64,000 bases of DNA from Streptomyces sp. NBC_01723 (GTDB taxonomy: Bacteria > Actinomycetota > Actinomycetes > Streptomycetales > Streptomycetaceae): positions 6,684,001 to 6,748,000 of the forward strand of contig NZ_CP109171.1 of the NCBI RefSeq assembly GCF_036246005.1, given 5' to 3'. The position numbers and the translations under genes were made by a program. Position 1 is the stretch's first letter; every line of letters begins with the position of its first letter. The notes under the pieces were generated by a model. The model searched no databases. It was not told the origin of the DNA and saw nothing but the letters and a program-made list of their open reading frames with translations. This document shows positions 55,912 through 64,000 of this stretch, in pieces.

Positions 55912-57738
55912 TCAGTCGTCGTACGACAAGCCGTGTCCCATGCGGAAGAGGACCCTGGCCGGATCGTCGGCCCGCTGGATGGGCACGGGCAGCTTGCCCC
56001 GCGGCTCGACCCGGCCGGCGATCACCCGGGCCGCGGCGCGCAGTTCGACCTCGGTCCAGCAGTAGGAGACCAGTGAGGCCGGGACTCCGCCGAGGTGGGC
56101 GATGTCGTAGGGGTTGCGCACCGCGAGGTGGACGACGGGGACGCCGGTCGCGAGCAGCCGGGACACCAGGATGCGCTGGGCGCTGGTGGCACCGACGTTG
56201 TCGGTGGTGACCACCACCGCGTCCCGTCCCCGCGCGGCGGCCACGGCCTCGTCGATCTTCGCCGCGTCGGGTGTCCGGCCGGTGGCGAGGTGGGTGGTGC
56301 GGTAGCCCAGTTCGTCGAACGCCTTGGCCAGCTCGGGCACCGTGGTGCGGTTGGCGTCGGTCGGGAAGGCCGGGCTGGCGCCGACCACGAGCAGCTTCCG
56401 CTGCCTGCGGCGCAGCGGGAGCGCGTCGTCCTCGTTGACCAGCAGGGTGGTGGTGCGCTCGGCGATACGGGCGGCGGCGCGCAGGTGACCCCGGGCCCCG
56501 ACGACCCGGTCGACCTCCCTCCGCGACACGTAGGGGCTGCCGCCGAGCAGGCCGGCCTTGTCCTTGACCCGCAGGACGCGCAGGACCGATTCGTCGAGGC
56601 GGTCCTCGGTGATCTCCCCTTCCCGGACGGCGGCCAGGACACCGTTGTAGGCGACGTCCATGTTCGGCGGGAAGAGCAGTTGGTCGACGCCGGCCTTGAG
56701 GGCGAGGACCGGCACGCGGTCGTCGCCGTACTTGGTGCGTACGCCCTGCATGTTGAGGGCGTCGGTGACGATCACACCGTCGAAGCCGAGTTCGTCGCGC
56801 AGCACGCCCTGGAGGATGGCGGGCGACAGGGTGGCGGGCTCGTTGCTGGGGTCGAGCGCCGGGACCTGGAGATGCGCGGTCATGATCGAGTCGACGCCGG
56901 CGGCGATCGCGGCCCGGAAGGGCGGGGCGTCGACGCGCTCCCACTCCTCGCGGGTGTGGGTGATCACGGGCAGTCCGGTGTGGCTGTCCTCGCCGGTGTC
57001 CCCGTGGCCCGGGAAGTGCTTGGCGCAGGCCACGACACCGGCCCGCTGATAACCCGTCACCTGGGCGTCCACCATGCGACCGACCGCGTGGGCGTCGGCA
57101 CCGAAGGAGCGGACGTTGATGATGGGGTTGGCCGGATTGACGTTGACGTCGGCGACCGGCGCGAAGTTCTGATGGATGCCGAGGGCGGCGAGTTCGGTGC
57201 CCGATATCCAGCCGGCGGTGCGCGCGTCGGAGAGCGAGCGACCCGCGCCGAGCGCCATCGCCCCCGGCAGCTGGGTGGCGCCGCTGCCGATGCGGACGTT
57301 GACGCCGTGCTCCTGGTCGATGGAGATCAGGGAGGGGATGGGGGTGGGCAGCGCGAGCGAGGCCCGCTGCACACCATTGCTGAGGTCCGCGATCTGGCGG
57401 GGGTCCTGGATGTTGTTCGCCCAGCCGGAGAAGTAGATGACCCCGCCGACGTGGTACTTGGCGATGAGCTCGGCCACGGTGCGGACGCCGAGTTCCTTGA
57501 GGTTGCGGTCCTGGTCGAGCGGGCTGGGGGAAGTCGCCGACGTGCCGTAGAAGTACGGCACGAACAGCTGCCCGATCTTCGCCTCGACGCTCATCCTGGA
57601 GATGATCTTCTTGAGGCGCCGGTCACGCGAGTGGGCGACCGCCGGGGTGGCTGCCACACCCGAGACGGCCGTCGCGCCCGCGGCGACCACGGTCGCGGAG
57701 GCGAGCACGGTTCGTCGGGAAAGACTCCGGTCCTGCAT
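55912..57738 (-). CDS. Exported glycoside hydrolase family 3 beta-N-acetylhexosaminidase
   Basis: 608 residues. A Tat signal (SRRTVLASATVVAAG) is followed by the GH3 barrel. KHFPGHGDTGEDSHTGLP carries the His-Asp dyad of the NagZ type, and GFDGVIVTDALNMQGV gives the nucleophile Asp. A C-terminal Rossmann-like domain starts near residue 420. It would release GlcNAc from peptidoglycan or chitin fragments outside the cell. ATG 57738; the in-frame upstream codons lack signal character. Confidence 0.9.
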   Translation of the reverse strand: MQDRSLSRRTVLASATVVAAGATAVSGVAATPAVAHSRDRRLKKIISRMSVEAKIGQLFVPYFYGTSATSPSPLDQDRNLKELGVRTVAELIAKYHVGGVIYFSGWANNIQDPRQIADLSNGVQRASLALPTPIPSLISIDQEHGVNVRIGSGATQLPGAMALGAGRSLSDARTAGWISGTELAALGIHQNFAPVADVNVNPANPIINVRSFGADAHAVGRMVDAQVTGYQRAGVVACAKHFPGHGDTGEDSHTGLPVITHTREEWERVDAPPFRAAIAAGVDSIMTAHLQVPALDPSNEPATLSPAILQGVLRDELGFDGVIVTDALNMQGVRTKYGDDRVPVLALKAGVDQLLFPPNMDVAYNGVLAAVREGEITEDRLDESVLRVLRVKDKAGLLGGSPYVSRREVDRVVGARGHLRAAARIAERTTTLLVNEDDALPLRRRQRKLLVVGASPAFPTDANRTTVPELAKAFDELGYRTTHLATGRTPDAAKIDEAVAAARGRDAVVVTTDNVGATSAQRILVSRLLATGVPVVHLAVRNPYDIAHLGGVPASLVSYCWTEVELRAAARVIAGRVEPRGKLPVPIQRADDPARVLFRMGHGLSYDD

Positions 57739-57984
57739 GCGGATTTGCTCCTTCCACCCTTGCCCATCAAGGGACTTGACGGATTCTTGAAGGACTCCGA
57801 GCAGCGGGAAAGGTAGCCCGCGGATTACGGGCGGGGCAATAGGTCTAGACAAAATAGGTCCAGACGAATGTGGGCTCCGTGCCCGTCAGGAGGCCGGGTG
57901 GCGGCCCACACTTGGTGGTGACCGATGAGTTCTGACGTCGGCGGGAGTCCGATGCACGACACCCGACACCTGGAGGCCCGCGCC

Positions 57985-58653
57985 ATGACCGAACCGCACA
58001 TTCCGGAGACCCGGCGGGACCTGGAGCGGGCGATCCACGTCGAGCGCTCCGCGCTCGCCCAAGACCTGGCCGGGCTCAGTGCGGCGCAGTGGGCGGCCTC
58101 GTCGCTGTGTGGGCGCTGGACGGTGGAGGAGGTCGTGGCCCACCTGACCGCGGGTGCCCGCGTGGGACGGTGGCGTTGGCTGCTGAGCATGCTGGCCGCG
58201 CGGTTCGACGCCGACCTGCACAACGACCGACGACTCGCTGAGCACCGTGGTGCTACACCTGAGGCGACCTTGCAACGGTTTCGCGATGCCGTCGCCGGGC
58301 CCGCCGGGCCCACGGGACACACGGCGGCTTGGCTGGGCGAAATCGTCGTGCACGGCGAGGACGTCCGTCGGCCGCTGGGCCTGGTGCGGACACCACCGGT
58401 GGCCACGACCACCGCCGTGGCCCGCTTCTTCGCCGCCCGCGACTTCACCGTTTCGAGCCGCAGTGCCATCGCCGGCTTGCGGGTCGAGGCCACGGACGGC
58501 CCGTTCGCCACCGGCTCGGGGGATCTGCTCCGGGGGCCGACGCTGTCTCTGGTGATGGGGATGGCGGGCCGCGCGGCGGCGTACGAGGACCTCGAGGGGG
58601 ACGGTGTGGCGGTCTTGCGCACCCGGCTGGGCTCAGGCCGAAGAACAAACTGA
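57985..58653 (+). CDS. Maleylpyruvate-isomerase-family (DinB-like, mycothiol-type) protein
   Basis: 222 residues. RDLERAIHVERSALAQDLAGL, WAASSLCGRWTVEEVVAHLTAGAR and WLGEIVVHGEDVRRPLG give the DinB four-helix bundle with three metal histidines (HLT.., HGED). Members are mycothiol-dependent isomerases or thiol transferases. ATG 57985 with GGAGG; an ATG at 57952 is possible. It borders a tract of gene fragments. Confidence 0.78.
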   Translation: MTEPHIPETRRDLERAIHVERSALAQDLAGLSAAQWAASSLCGRWTVEEVVAHLTAGARVGRWRWLLSMLAARFDADLHNDRRLAEHRGATPEATLQRFRDAVAGPAGPTGHTAAWLGEIVVHGEDVRRPLGLVRTPPVATTTAVARFFAARDFTVSSRSAIAGLRVEATDGPFATGSGDLLRGPTLSLVMGMAGRAAAYEDLEGDGVAVLRTRLGSGRRTN

Positions 58654-58689
58654 GCAGCGCGATGCCGGTTGAGCCGGAACAGGTCTTCA

Positions 58690-58823
58690 GGCGCATGTGC
58701 ACACGATCTTGCCGATCGTGGTCGCGGATCAGCACTTCGCCCGGCCCAGGCCCGGGTACGGGCACGTCGTTCAGTACCCACTCCGGTCCCCGCCGAGCAG
58801 GAGGGCTTTCATCGTGTCCGCCA
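58690..58823 (-). pseudogene. Remnant of an MDR-family (zinc-type) alcohol dehydrogenase
   Basis: MADTMKALLLGGDRSGY then stop; one base out of frame the reading continues VLNDVPVPGPGPGEVLIRDH, the usual N-terminus of NADPH:quinone oxidoreductase-type proteins. One base is missing at the SGW-VLNDV joint, and everything after ~40 residues is lost. Confidence 0.65.
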
Positions 58824-58931
58824 TGTCGGTCCTCCGTCGCTGAGGACAGGGCCGCCTCTGTGGCAGCGGCGTCAAGGCGTGACGGCGGGCCGGCCGCGGC
58901 GTGGGGCGTGGCGGCCGGCCCGGGTGCGGTC

Positions 58932-59412
58932 CTACTTGCCGCTGTAGACGGGGAAGGCGGCGTGCTCGCCGTAGTCGCGCTCGTCGAGGGTGCGCAGGGT
59001 GGCCATGTCTTCCTCGGAGATCTCGAAGTCGACGTCGGCGTTGGAGCGCATGTGGTCGGGGTTCGCGGTCTTCGGCAGCGGCTGGGTGCCCAGTTGCAGG
59101 GTGTAGCGGATGCAGAGCTGGGGGACGCTCACCTCGTACTTCTCGGCGATCGCCTTGATCTGGCGGCTGTCGAGGAGCGTGCCGTGGGCGATCGGCGAGT
59201 ACGCCTGCACGAGGATGCTGCGCTCCTCGCAGAAGGCCAGCAGCTCGGCCGGGGTGTTCCCGGCGTGCAGGAGCACCTGGTTCACGTGCGGTGCCACAGT
59301 CCCGTGGGCGAAAATGTTCTCCAGGTCGGACTGGAGAAAGTTCGACACACCGATGGCGCGGATCCTGCCCGCCTTGTGGGCGTCCTCCAGTGCGCGCCAC
59401 GTCGTCCCACGG
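58932..59412 (-). pseudogene. 5'-truncated aldo/keto reductase
   Basis: The frame starts abruptly with TTWRALEDAHKAGRIRAIGVSNF and continues to a normal C-terminus (LDERDYGEHAAFPVYSGK): about 160 of ~280 residues. The catalytic Tyr/Asp half is missing. A start at SNF (59348) is possible but would give an inactive product. Confidence 0.8.
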
Positions 59413-59424
59413 CTGGGGGGCGTG

Positions 59425-59537
59425 GATCAGCCCTCAACTTCTACACCCCCGAACCGGACTCCCCGGAGCGAGAGGCACTGGACCTGCTCGCCGGCTGGAC
59501 GACCACCGGCACGGTCGTCCCCGCCGGGAACGACTGA
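59425..59537 (+). pseudogene. Unidentified C-terminal gene fragment
   Basis: A short plus-strand frame (SALNFYTPEPDSPEREAL, then LLAGWTTTGTVVPAGND and stop) with good codon bias but no start. Family not recognised. It abuts the truncated reductase head-on. Confidence 0.35.
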
Positions 59538-59547
59538 CCCCCCACAC

Positions 59548-59740
59548 GAGGAGGCCAGAACGGCTGGGATGCCGTCCCCGCCACAGCAGGATCGAAGTCC
59601 ACGAGAACCAGCCGGTCCCGCTCCGACCACGACTCGAAACCGACGTGCTGTTCCGTCGTCGCCCCGTACCACCCGGGGAAACGACGCCCACCCCACGAGC
59701 ACCGAAACGGCCGGACCGGCGCGTCGTACGGGCCGCGCAC
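59548..59740 (-). pseudogene. Remnant of a TnsA-like transposon endonuclease
   Basis: The minus-strand frame reads GGRRFPGWYGATTEQHVGFE, SWSERDRLVLVDFDPAV and SQPFW, then becomes nonsense. This matches the N-terminus of Streptomyces TnsA-like heteromeric transposase endonucleases (pattern GWY.SATT..HVGFES..ERD...LDFDP.V....QPFW). Only ~60 of ~220 residues remain. It suggests that a Tn7-like element once passed here and explains the local deletions. Confidence 0.55.
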
Positions 59741-59756
59741 AACCGATCATGCGGAG

Positions 59757-59762
59757 TAGATT
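59757..59762 (+). promoter_or_regulatory. -10 box, leaderless promoter of the mini-DeoR/GH4 operon
   Basis: TAGATT ends seven bases before ATG 59770; no ribosome site is seen. Confidence 0.45.
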
Positions 59763-59769
59763 GCGGGGC

Positions 59770-60087
59770 ATGTTGCGAGAGGTACGCCACGGAGAACTGC
59801 TCGCCGTCCTCGGTGAGGAGGGCGTACTGCCCCTCCGGGAGATCGCCCGACGGCTCGGCGTCAGCCAGGCCACTGCCCGCCGTGACCTCACCGAGCTGGG
59901 CGAGGCGGGCCGGCTCACCCGTGTCCACGGAGGGGCGGTGACCGCCCGCGCCGACGACGAGCCGGCCTTCGAGGACGTGGCGGTGGACGAGTTGTCGGCC
60001 AAGGCCGCCCTGCTCACCAACGTCACATCGGACCCGGCCACCCTCGCGGCGTTCCGCGAGGCCGGGACGGAGGTAATCACCGTATGA
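59770..60087 (+). CDS. Miniature DeoR-family protein (HTH plus tail, sensor domain deleted)
   Basis: 105 residues against ~250 in the family. The DeoR helix-turn-helix (RHGELLAVLGEEGVLPLREI, RRLGVSQATARRDLTELGEA) is intact. The sequence then passes straight from VDELSAKAAL to LLTNVTSDPATLAAFREAG, which is the extreme C-terminus of normal DeoR proteins. The whole sugar-phosphate-sensing domain is missing, in frame. It may bind DNA but could not sense sugar phosphate. Its stop overlaps the GH4 ATG (ATGA). Confidence 0.8.
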   Translation: MLREVRHGELLAVLGEEGVLPLREIARRLGVSQATARRDLTELGEAGRLTRVHGGAVTARADDEPAFEDVAVDELSAKAALLTNVTSDPATLAAFREAGTEVITV

Positions 60088-61439
60088 GGCTCACTCTGCT
60101 CGGCGGCGGCGGGTTCCGCGTACCGCTCGTCCACCGCGCCCTGGTCACGGACGACGGCGAGGCGACCGGCCGGTGCACCGAACTGCTGCTGTACGACACC
60201 GAGCGGGCGAGGCTCGACGCCATCTCCTCGGTCCTCGCCGAGCAGGCGGCCGCGCTCGCCGGGAACGACCGGCCGGCTCCGCCCGTCGTCCGGACCACCA
60301 CCGACCTCGACGACGCGCTGCGCGGCGCGGACTTCGTCTTCTCCGCGATCCGTGTCGGTGGCCTGGACGGCCGTGCCCGGGACGAGCGTGCGGCACTCGG
60401 CGAGGGGATCCTCGGGCAGGAGACGGTCGGCGCGGGCGGCGTCCTGTACGGACTGCGCACGGTGCCGGAGGCGGTGCGGATCGCCGAGCGGGTCGCGGCC
60501 GTCGCGCCGGACGCCTGGGTCATCAACTTCACCAACCCGGCGGGCATGGTCACCGAGGCCATGCAGCGCGTTCTCGGGGACCGCGTCATCGGCATCTGCG
60601 ACTCGCCGGTCGGACTGTGCCGGCGGGCCGCGCGAGCGCTGGGCGCGGATCCGGACCGCGTGGGCTACGACTACGTGGGGCTCAACCACCTCGGCTGGCT
60701 GCGGCGGGTCACCGTGGACGGCCGCGACCGGCTGCCGGAGCTGCTGGCGGACGCCACCGCGCTGGAGTCCTTCGAGGAGGGCAGGCTCTTCGGCGCCGAC
60801 TGGCTGCGCACGCTCGGCGCGCTGCCCAACGAGTACCTGCACTACTACTACTTCAACCGGGAGGCGGTCGCGGCGCTGCGGCAGGCCCCCGCGACCCGCG
60901 GGGAGTACCTGCGCGAGCAGCAGGCCGCCTTCTACGCGGAAGCGGCAGCCCGGCCCGAGCACGCCTTCGCCGCGTGGGAGCGCACGCGCCAGGAACGCGA
61001 GGCGACGTACATGGCCGAGAGCCGGGAGAGCACGGGTGGCTGGCAGCGCGCCGCGTCCGATCTCGAGGGCGGCGGCTACGACCGGGTCGCGCTGGCGCTG
61101 ATGCGCGCGATCGCCCGCAACGAGCGGACGACGCTGATCCTCAACGTCCGCAACCGCACGGCCGTCCCGGGCCTGGACGCGGACGCGGTCGTCGAGGTGC
61201 CCTGCCTGGTCGACGCCACCGGCGCGACCCCCCTGGCCACGGGGCCGGTGGCGCCGGACCAGCTCGGCCTGATGCTCAGCGTGAAGGCGGTGGACCGCGC
61301 GGCGATCGAGGCGGCGGCCAGCGGCTCGCGGTCCGCGGCGCTGCGGGCCCTGGCGCTGCACCCGCTGGTGGACTCGGTGAACACGGCGGAGCGCGTCCTC
61401 GCGGGCCGGCTTCCGTCGAACCTGTCCCACCGGGGCTGA
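60084..61439 (+). CDS. Glycoside hydrolase family 4 enzyme (6-phospho-beta-glucosidase type)
   Basis: 451 residues. NAD-binding LLGGGGFRVPLVHRAL, NFTNPAGMVTEA, the metal-binding cysteine in ICDSPVGLC, and GLNHLGWLRR are GH4 marks. The mechanism uses NAD+ and a divalent metal. Streptomyces members often act on unphosphorylated beta-glucosides. Coupled to the mini-DeoR gene, which likely once regulated it. No PTS or ABC genes adjoin. Confidence 0.87.
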   Translation: MRLTLLGGGGFRVPLVHRALVTDDGEATGRCTELLLYDTERARLDAISSVLAEQAAALAGNDRPAPPVVRTTTDLDDALRGADFVFSAIRVGGLDGRARDERAALGEGILGQETVGAGGVLYGLRTVPEAVRIAERVAAVAPDAWVINFTNPAGMVTEAMQRVLGDRVIGICDSPVGLCRRAARALGADPDRVGYDYVGLNHLGWLRRVTVDGRDRLPELLADATALESFEEGRLFGADWLRTLGALPNEYLHYYYFNREAVAALRQAPATRGEYLREQQAAFYAEAAARPEHAFAAWERTRQEREATYMAESRESTGGWQRAASDLEGGGYDRVALALMRAIARNERTTLILNVRNRTAVPGLDADAVVEVPCLVDATGATPLATGPVAPDQLGLMLSVKAVDRAAIEAAASGSRSAALRALALHPLVDSVNTAERVLAGRLPSNLSHRG

Positions 61440-61551
61440 CGAAGCCGACGGGGCACGTTCACCGCCGGCCTGAACGCCGGCCGTCGAGGACAGTCACCTC
61501 GGTAGAATGTGCCGCTACCGCTGGAAGCGGTACGTAAGGGAAGCGGGACAC

Positions 61552-62718
61552 GTGGACAGACTCACCTCCGTGGAGCGGGCGCTGCGCGCGGCGACGCCGA
61601 ATGCGCTGCTCGACGTCGTGACAGCCGCCCTCATGGAGCAATATGGCGCCGGACGCGTCGAACTGCGCATGGCCGACTACGGAATGCGCTCGCTCCAGGC
61701 GGTCGAGACAGTGCCGTTCACCACGGAGCCGGTCAAGATCCACGACAGCCCGCAGGGCAGGGCGTTCGGGTCGCAGGAACCTTTCGTTCTCGCCGATCCC
61801 GACGCACACGCGGTGACCGTTCACCTCCCGGTCACGATCCGCGGCGACCGCCTGGGAGTTCTGTCCGTCACCCTGCCGGAGGACCGCCACTCTCCGGAGC
61901 TGATTCCGGAGATGCAGCACCTCTGCGACGTTCTCGGCCATGAGATCCTCGTCGCGGAGCGTGACACCGACCTCTATCTGCTCGCTCGGCGTGCCGCGCG
62001 CCTGACCCTGGCGGCGGAGATGCAGTGGCAGCTGCTGCCCGGCCGTGCCTGCTCGCGCCCCGAGTTCTCCCTCGGCGGCCATCTGGAGCCCGCGTACGCG
62101 ATCTTCGGGGACAACTTCGACTGGTCCGCGTCCGCCGACCATCTCACGCTCACCGTCACCAATGGCATGGGCGAGGGCATCGAGGCAGCCCTGCTCACCA
62201 ACCTCGCCGTCAACGCCATGCGCAACGCCCGGCGTGCCGGGCTGGGCCTGGCCGACCAGGCGGCACTCGCCGACCAGGCGGTGTATGCGCAGTACCGCGG
62301 TTCTGCGCACGTGGCGGTCGTTCTGCTGCGCTTCGACCTCGCGACCGGCGAGGTCGAGGCCGTGGACGCCGGATCACCCCGCATCTGGCGGATGCGGGAC
62401 AAGGAGGTCGACTCCCTGCCGCTGGAGGAGCAGTTGCCTCTCGGTATGTTCGAGGACACCCACTACACCTCCGAGTACTTCCAGGTGCTTCCTGGCGACC
62501 GCCTGCTGATCGGCAGCGACGGCGTCTACGACTCCGTCTCCCCCGCAGCGGAGAAGTACGGGGAACGAGCGCTCGCCCGGTCACTGACCGCCGCCCGGCT
62601 GCTGCCGCCGCAGCAGGTGCCTGGAGCCGTGCTGCGTGAGCTGGCCACGTACCGTGGCAACACGCCCTTGGACGACGACGCTCTGGTCGTCTGCCTCGAC
62701 TGGTACGGGCGGGACTGA
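61552..62718 (+). CDS. GAF plus SpoIIE-type PP2C phosphatase
   Basis: 388 residues. A GAF-like domain (~20-150) is followed by a PPM/SpoIIE phosphatase: GGHLEPAYAIFGDNFDW, LTVTNGMGEGIEAALL, GSDGVYD and DDDALVV. The usual aspartate of the DxMGHG motif reads Asn here (TNGMGEG), which may be a subfamily trait or weaken metal binding. It should dephosphorylate a STAS anti-anti-sigma factor, probably the one encoded next. GTG 61552. Confidence 0.83.
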   Translation: MDRLTSVERALRAATPNALLDVVTAALMEQYGAGRVELRMADYGMRSLQAVETVPFTTEPVKIHDSPQGRAFGSQEPFVLADPDAHAVTVHLPVTIRGDRLGVLSVTLPEDRHSPELIPEMQHLCDVLGHEILVAERDTDLYLLARRAARLTLAAEMQWQLLPGRACSRPEFSLGGHLEPAYAIFGDNFDWSASADHLTLTVTNGMGEGIEAALLTNLAVNAMRNARRAGLGLADQAALADQAVYAQYRGSAHVAVVLLRFDLATGEVEAVDAGSPRIWRMRDKEVDSLPLEEQLPLGMFEDTHYTSEYFQVLPGDRLLIGSDGVYDSVSPAAEKYGERALARSLTAARLLPPQQVPGAVLRELATYRGNTPLDDDALVVCLDWYGRD

Positions 62719-62818
62719 CGAAGGGAGGGCCGCCGCGGACGCGCGTGCGACCCCGGCCCCAGCCGAGCCTCGTGCCCCTCACTGCGCCTCCTCCTCAGCG
62801 ACCTGGGAGAATCCCCGT

Positions 62819-63190
62819 ATGGGAGTCGAAGCGGAGGTGACCGTCACGACGGTCGACGAGGTGCGGATCGTGCAGGCCGTCGGGGAGTTCGACCCCGACA
62901 GCGACGAAAGCCTGGCCCTGACCCTGGTCCCCTCGGCGGACCGCCCGGCGGGCACCGTCCTGGATTTGGCCAAGGTCACGTTCGCCGACTCCGCCTTCCT
63001 CCACACTCTGCTGGCCGCCAAGACCGAACACGACCGAGTGGGCGTCCCGTTCGTGCTCACCCAGTTGCCCCCGGTGGTGGAGCGACTTCTCACGCTGACC
63101 GACGTCGCCCGTGCCTTCGACCTCACCAGCGACATCGGGGCCGCCGTGGCCCTGATCAGGTCCCGCGGCGACGCCGCCCATCGGCAATGA
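62819..63190 (+). CDS. STAS-domain anti-anti-sigma factor
   Basis: 123 residues. VLDLAKVTFADSAFLHTLLAA contains the phosphorylatable serine of RsbV/SpoIIAA proteins. Unphosphorylated, it would sequester the RsbW-like kinase. ATG 62819 with GGGAGA. It lies 100 bp after the phosphatase gene and 68 bp before the kinase gene. Confidence 0.88.
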   Translation: MGVEAEVTVTTVDEVRIVQAVGEFDPDSDESLALTLVPSADRPAGTVLDLAKVTFADSAFLHTLLAAKTEHDRVGVPFVLTQLPPVVERLLTLTDVARAFDLTSDIGAAVALIRSRGDAAHRQ

Positions 63191-63258
63191 GCGCCGCACA
63201 CCCCAGAGGCTCGGGCGGCCGCCTGGGGGAGTGGCCGAGAAGACAGGGGTGAAGGCAC

Positions 63259-63657
63259 GTGACCACAGCCGAGACGACAGCCGGTTGGCTGGAGCCGCCC
63301 CTCAGCGCTGCCACCGCGCGTGACCGCGTCCGAGAACTGCTTCTGACGTGCGATCCGGCCCCACCTTCGCAGGTCACCGACGACATCCTGCTCGTGGTCA
63401 CGGAGTTGGTCACCAACGCCGGTCGGCACGGCGGTGGCCTGATCGCCTTCGACGCGCGCCTCGTTGCGGGCACGATCACCATCAGCGTGACCGACGCGTC
63501 ACCCGTCGTCCCGCACACCCACGCCCGCGACCGGGCCGGTGCTCCGGGCGGGTTCGGGTGGCCCTTGATCCAACTCCTCAGTGACGAGGTGTCGGTGCGT
63601 ACCACTGCTGCCGGAAAGACGATCAGGGCTGTACTGGGCACCACCGCCCACGGTTGA
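63259..63657 (+). CDS. RsbW-like anti-sigma kinase (HATPase_c_2)
   Basis: 132 residues. VVTELVTNAGRHGGG is the N-box; ISVTDASP (G1) and GGFGWPLIQLLSDEV (G2) complete a GHKL ATPase. It would bind a sigma factor or phosphorylate the neighbouring STAS protein. No sigma gene is in the window. GTG 63259. Confidence 0.85.
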   Translation: MTTAETTAGWLEPPLSAATARDRVRELLLTCDPAPPSQVTDDILLVVTELVTNAGRHGGGLIAFDARLVAGTITISVTDASPVVPHTHARDRAGAPGGFGWPLIQLLSDEVSVRTTAAGKTIRAVLGTTAHG

Positions 63658-63729
63658 CGCATCGCCCGCAGAACAGCCCTCGAAGCGGGGAACTGCACCG
63701 AGAGTGATTCCTCGCAGGGGTCACGGCGC

Positions 63730-64000
63730 TCAAGCTGCGGGATGCGCTGCGGGTGTTGCGTCTTCGTCGCCGTGAGCGGCGTCGAGCTCCGCTTGCAGCG
63801 CGGCGAGCCCCGTGGCGAGGGCACGCCGTTCCGTGGAGGGCATGTTGCTGATGGCACGGTGGAGCACACCGTCGCGTTGTTCGCGGATGCGCAGCAGGTG
63901 CCGGGTGCCTGCGGGGGTCAGTCGCAGGATGATCTCGCGGCCGTTGCCGGGGCAGGGCAGGCGTTCGAGGAAGCCGATGGCTTGCAGGCGGTCGCACATG
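63730..64000 (-). CDS. MarR-family regulator, 5' part outside window
   Basis: The visible ~89 C-terminal residues contain the end of the recognition helix and the wing (CDRLQAIGFLERLPCPGNGREIILRLTPAGTRHLLRI) and the dimer helix (RRALATGLAALQAELDAAHG). Ligand unknown. The start lies beyond the right edge. It is convergent with the RsbW-like gene. Confidence 0.8.
   Translation of the reverse strand, partial: MCDRLQAIGFLERLPCPGNGREIILRLTPAGTRHLLRIREQRDGVLHRAISNMPSTERRALATGLAALQAELDAAHGDEDATPAAHPAA

Noticed and set aside
1..64000. CRISPR array, tRNA or rRNA genes
   Set aside because: No regularly spaced short repeats, cloverleaf-like segments or rRNA sequence were noticed; repeats found are inverted or only two-copy.

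Overview
The window is about 64 kb of high-GC actinobacterial chromosome, almost certainly Streptomyces. Signs of this are strong third-position G/C bias, many GTG/TTG starts, several genes with no leader, terminator hairpins without U-tracts, and gene families typical of streptomycetes (NarL-type two-component pairs, RsbW-like kinases, SCO5918-family and DUF5955 proteins, a mycothiol-type maleylpyruvate isomerase fold). From memory, not a search, the purine genes and the sugar-transporter to SNF2 stretch resemble the S. coelicolor SCO6201-SCO6263 area. Other parts look like later insertions.

Region 1 (1-9 kb and 20-27 kb) is purine degradation. It holds glxR and hyi (glyoxylate salvage), two small proteins of which one has a helix-turn-helix, the operon uraD-uraH-uox, two NCS2 purine permeases around an 8-oxoguanine deaminase, malate synthase aceB, a MocA-like nucleotidyltransferase, the IclR-type regulator allR, and allB-alc. 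Together they carry urate through 5-hydroxyisourate, OHCU, allantoin and allantoate to ureidoglycolate, and glyoxylate on to malate or glycerate. A ureidoglycolate lyase is not visible. Two short operator motifs recur in front of these genes: TTCC-N7-GGAA, with a few variants, and TTCAAY-N5-GTTGAM.

Region 2 (9-20 kb) is mixed. It has a thioesterase, a histidine phosphatase, a broken ABC ATPase, an AlaA-type aminotransferase divergent from an HxlR regulator with paired operators, a two-gene surface module (von Willebrand A protein plus partner), two divergent IucA/IucC siderophore synthetases, a lone TOPRIM protein and a lone HipA-like kinase.

Region 3 (27.7-38.3 kb) looks like a cold or RNA-stress block: a possible ~0.6 kb non-coding transcript, a fatty-acid desaturase with its ferredoxin reductase and a PucR-type regulator, a 201-bp MITE-like element, an RNase J, an SCO5918-family protein, a CBS protein, a DEAD-box RNA helicase and a cold-shock protein.

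Region 4 (38.3-52.6 kb) has a two-component pair, an inositol-dehydrogenase-like gene, a GntR regulator and a sugar ABC transporter linked by TGTCCGGACA operators, a ROK kinase, and an SNF2 helicase overlapped by a SWIM zinc-finger gene.

Region 5 (52.6-64 kb) has a second two-component pair, a small membrane protein, a broken peptidase gene, a Tat-exported GH3 hexosaminidase and a DinB/MDMPI-type enzyme. A graveyard of gene fragments follows, including a TnsA-like endonuclease remnant, then a miniature DeoR gene coupled to a GH4 glycosidase, and a partner-switching set (SpoIIE-type phosphatase, STAS, RsbW-like kinase). It ends in a partial MarR gene. I saw no tRNA, rRNA or CRISPR array.
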